NCBI GenBank assembly: GCA_902783825.1
Contig: CACZSJ010000019.1
Location: forward strand, 1 to 23,632
Length of the DNA: 23,632 nucleotides
Source of the DNA: Oscillospiraceae bacterium
Lineage (GTDB): Bacteria > Bacillota > Clostridia > Oscillospirales > Oscillospiraceae
Reading direction: 5' to 3'
The notes under the pieces were generated by a model that made no database searches, was not told the origin of the DNA, and worked only from the letters and a program-made list of their open reading frames with translations. Of the stretch, positions 21,582 through 23,632 are shown piece by piece. How positions within the stretch are numbered: position 1 is the first letter of the stretch; each line of letters opens with the position of its first letter. The translations under genes were made by a program, and so were the position numbers.

Positions 21582-22592
21582 ATGCATAAACGAATGGGTA
21601 AACAAACCGTCTGCCTGGAGCATCCGCCATATATTCTCTCCTACGCCTCCGTTGCGGGAAAGAAAGAGGGGGACGGCCCTTTGCGCAATGGTTTCGATTA
21701 TATTTCCCAGGACTCTTATTTTGGAGAACAAAGCTGGGAAAAAGCGGAAAGCCACATGCTGCATCGCTGCTTCACCATTGCCTGCGACAAAGCCGGGCTT
21801 GCGCCATCGTCTCTGCACTATATTCTGGCCGGCGACCTGCTCAATCAATGCGTCAGCAGCTCCTTTGCCATGAAAGACAGCGACGCCCCCTATCTTGGTC
21901 TCTACGGCGCCTGTTCCACCATGGCCGAATCCCTGTCCCTGTCCGCCATGCTGGTCGATGGCGGCTTTGCTGAGGCCGCATGCGCCATCACTGGCTCCCA
22001 TTTTTGTTCGGCGGAGCGGCAGTATCGCTTTCCCCTGGAATACGGCGGCCAGCGCCCGCCCGGGGCCCAATGGACAGTCACCGGAGCCGGCGCCGTGATT
22101 CTGGGCGCCAGGGGAAGCGGCCTTCGGATCACCCACGTCACCACGGGAAAAATCGTCGACGCAGGGATTACGGACGCCAATAGCATGGGCAGCGCCATGG
22201 CGCCGGCCGCTTACGCCACGCTTCGGGCACATTTTGATGACACCGGGCGCACGCCCGACGACTACGACGTGATATATACCGGCGACTTGGGCGCTCTCGG
22301 GCACGATATTCTGGAGAATCTTTTCCGTACTGACGGCCTTACGCTGAGACACTACCAAGACTGCGGCGTGCTCATTTACGATCGCAGCGTACAAGACGTA
22401 AACGCCGGCGGCTCCGGCTGCGGCTGCTGCGCGGCAGTTCTATGCGGGCACATTCTGCCTACCATGGCAAGCGGAAGCTGGAAACGGATCCTTTTCTCCG
22501 CCACCGGCGCCCTGCTCTCCGCCACCAGCGCCCAGCAGGGCAGCAGCATTCCCGGAATTTGCCACGCCCTTGTGATCGAAAAGGAGGACTGA
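21582..22592 (+). CDS. spoVAD: Stage V sporulation protein AD
   Basis: A 336-residue SpoVAD, a thiolase-fold protein that binds dipicolinic acid and is needed for Ca-DPA uptake into the developing spore. Recognisable segments are GPLRNGFDYISQDSYFGEQS, WEKAESHML, YGACSTMAESL, TGSHFCSAERQYRFPLEYG, and YDVIYTGDLGALG. The ATG at 21582 follows GGGAGGGG by about ten bases; a second ATG four codons later is too far from it. spoVAE follows after 3 bases. The usual upstream partner spoVAC is not adjacent. Expression is expected in the forespore under sigma-G, by family knowledge. Confidence 0.95.
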   Translation: MHKRMGKQTVCLEHPPYILSYASVAGKKEGDGPLRNGFDYISQDSYFGEQSWEKAESHMLHRCFTIACDKAGLAPSSLHYILAGDLLNQCVSSSFAMKDSDAPYLGLYGACSTMAESLSLSAMLVDGGFAEAACAITGSHFCSAERQYRFPLEYGGQRPPGAQWTVTGAGAVILGARGSGLRITHVTTGKIVDAGITDANSMGSAMAPAAYATLRAHFDDTGRTPDDYDVIYTGDLGALGHDILENLFRTDGLTLRHYQDCGVLIYDRSVQDVNAGGSGCGCCAAVLCGHILPTMASGSWKRILFSATGALLSATSAQQGSSIPGICHALVIEKED

Positions 22593-22595
22593 ATT

Positions 22596-22970
22596 TTGCA
22601 GATCGTCATTCCCTATCTCAAAGCCTTTGCCGTGGGCGGCTGCCTTTGTGTGTTCGGTCAGCTTCTGATCGATTACACCAAACTGAGCCCCGCACGCATC
22701 CTCACTGCCTATGTGGTGCTGGGCGTCCTGCTGGGCGCGTTGGGACTATACCGTCCCTTGACAGACTGGGCCGGAGCCGGCGCCACCGTTCCGCTCACCG
22801 GCTTTGGCTATCTTCTTGCCAATGGCGTCCGGCAGGCTGTCGGCGAGCAGGGTCTTCTGGGCGCCTTTACCGGCGGTTTTCAGGCGGCCGGCGGCGGTAT
22901 CTGCGCCGCCATGGTCTTCGCGCTTCTGGCCGCGCGCATCTTTCGTCCCCGGGATAAAAACAGGAAATAG
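22596..22970 (+). CDS. spoVAE: Stage V sporulation protein AE
   Basis: A 124-residue membrane protein of the SpoVAE (AEb) type, part of the channel that moves Ca-dipicolinate into and out of spores. It shows three to four hydrophobic segments and the typical Gly-rich GFGYLLANGVRQAV and GLLGAFTGGFQAAGGGICAA. The start is TTG at 22596, with AAAGGAGG about 9 bases upstream; no nearby ATG fits. It is separated from spoVAD by 3 bases, so the two are cotranscribed. The stop codon lies within the left arm of a terminator. SpoVAC and SpoVAE are related in sequence, but the neighbourhood and length favour SpoVAE. Confidence 0.9.
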   Translation: MQIVIPYLKAFAVGGCLCVFGQLLIDYTKLSPARILTAYVVLGVLLGALGLYRPLTDWAGAGATVPLTGFGYLLANGVRQAVGEQGLLGAFTGGFQAAGGGICAAMVFALLAARIFRPRDKNRK

Positions 22971-23002
22971 GCCTGTCGACTTTTTACATCGACAGGCCTA
23001 TT
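22966..23002. terminator. Bidirectional terminator between spoVAE and the hexokinase gene
   Basis: A perfect 14-bp stem, AATAGGCCTGTCGA (22966-22979) with its reverse complement (22989-23002), and a 9-base loop. The left arm includes the spoVAE stop codon. T-rich sequence follows on both strands (ATTTC on plus; TTTCC then TTTTT on minus). Confidence 0.83.
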
Positions 23003-23010
23003 ATTTCTGC

Positions 23011-23632
23011 CTAAGCGTTCAAGAGTGCCGCGGCCGCTGAACCAGGTAAGGTGGTCTCCTGTCCGATCTGCAGCACCAGATGACGACCCAGCACATCCCG
23101 TATCTGTTCTTCCAGCAATTTTTCCAGTATAGGCCGATACACCCTTCCCTTCTGAACCAGAGATCCCTCGGCACAAACACAGACCGGATGCTCCGGGTCT
23201 TTTCCGGTGTCGGTGAGCAGCAGAATCGCCGCCAAGTTTGTACACATACAGCGGGCGGAACGGGCAAACACTTCCTGGCACAGCTCCCTGACGAAAGCAG
23301 CGTCCTCCCGGTCGGCACAGACTTCCTCCAGCCTTTCCCCGCAGGCCCAGGCGTCAATCACCGCAGAGTCGAGCTTCTGCAGCTTTCGGATCTTTTCCGC
23401 AGCGGCCGACGAAAGCCATCCATCCTCCGCCGCGCCCAGCAGCATGATACGGCTTAGCTCCCCTAAATAGGCGCCGGCACTCATCTTCTCAAAAAGCTTT
23501 TCTCCGGGATTGTTGCTCTCCTCGTCCAGCTTTTTGTCAAAATACCCACGCTGGATTCCCGCATACATACCGGATTCCAGGTTCAGAATCATACGCTTTC
23601 CCTGTTGGAACGGGAGCTTTCCTATGCGTTCC
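23011..23632 (-). CDS. Hexokinase-family protein, C-terminal part only
   Basis: About 206 C-terminal residues are visible and the frame stays open to the window edge, so the N-terminal ATP-binding lobe is outside. The segment MILNLESGMYAG followed by FDKKLDEESNNPGEKLFEKM and SAGAYLGELSRIML resembles the region after the catalytic Asp in eukaryotic-type hexokinases (compare INTEWGAF, NPGxQxFEKM and GMYLGE), and AEGSLVQKG near the end matches the adenosine-binding GSxY/V loop. These family members in clostridia phosphorylate glucose or a similar hexose. The Trp/Gly of the classical INTEWG segment is replaced by LESGM, a possible specificity change. It converges on spoVAE at a shared terminator. 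Confidence 0.77.
   Translation of the reverse strand, partial: ERIGKLPFQQGKRMILNLESGMYAGIQRGYFDKKLDEESNNPGEKLFEKMSAGAYLGELSRIMLLGAAEDGWLSSAAAEKIRKLQKLDSAVIDAWACGERLEEVCADREDAAFVRELCQEVFARSARCMCTNLAAILLLTDTGKDPEHPVCVCAEGSLVQKGRVYRPILEKLLEEQIRDVLGRHLVLQIGQETTLPGSAAAALLNA

Noticed and set aside
1..23632. CRISPR arrays, insertion sequences, prophage or attachment sites
   Set aside because: No regularly spaced repeats, transposase, integrase or flanking direct repeats were seen; the inverted repeats found are all gene-end terminators or leader hairpins.

Overview
The window comes from a spore-forming, GC-rich member of the Clostridia, most like the Oscillospiraceae/Ruminococcaceae group. The evidence is the Firmicutes-type rimP-nusA-rnpM-ylxQ-infB-rbfA-nrnA operon, an intact pro-sigma-K gene, spoVAD-spoVAE, and families I know mainly from clostridia (DUF4914, DUF5685, a PRK06851-like ATPase). 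There is no sign of phage, transposon, CRISPR array, rRNA or tRNA. Genes are tightly packed, and most start at a strong AGGAGG-type ribosome site.

Layout. Positions 1-5700 (minus): the translation/transcription operon, transcribed right to left from a TTGCAA-17-TATAGT promoter at 5706-5734. A short leader with an intrinsic terminator lies ahead of rimP; the left end cuts nrnA. Positions 5799-7397 (minus): an M15B D,D-carboxypeptidase and sigK. Positions 7472-9210 (plus): a consensus promoter drives a THEP1-like NTPase, sfsA and a CsoR-type metal sensor with a histidine-rich N-terminus. Positions 9267-11030: a HAD phosphatase (minus) and a P-loop ATPase (plus) diverge. Positions 11035-12962 (minus): a three-gene cluster of membrane zinc-ribbon protein, DUF5685 protein and J-domain protein. 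Positions 12995-16167 (minus): ddl and a DUF4914 P-loop protein. Positions 16264-17068 (plus): truA. Positions 17102-21521 (plus): a long structured leader followed by potABCD, a spermidine/putrescine-type ABC importer. Positions 21582-23002 (plus): spoVAD-spoVAE. Positions 23011-23632 (minus): the C-terminal part of a hexokinase-family protein, cut by the right edge.

The most interesting element is the roughly 335-nt leader of potABCD (17136-17471). It has its own strong promoter, a long-range closing helix joining its 5' end to a point 40 nt before a perfect terminator, several internal hairpins, and a 7-nt segment identical to the terminator's 3' arm that could act as an antiterminator. 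The potA ribosome site directly abuts the T-tract. I cannot match it to a riboswitch class I know; a polyamine-responsive or other ligand-responsive attenuator is a reasonable but untested idea.

Family names rest on motif and sequence recognition by eye. No database search, folding program or alignment was run. Start codons were chosen from ribosome sites and operon overlaps, and promoters from consensus matching.
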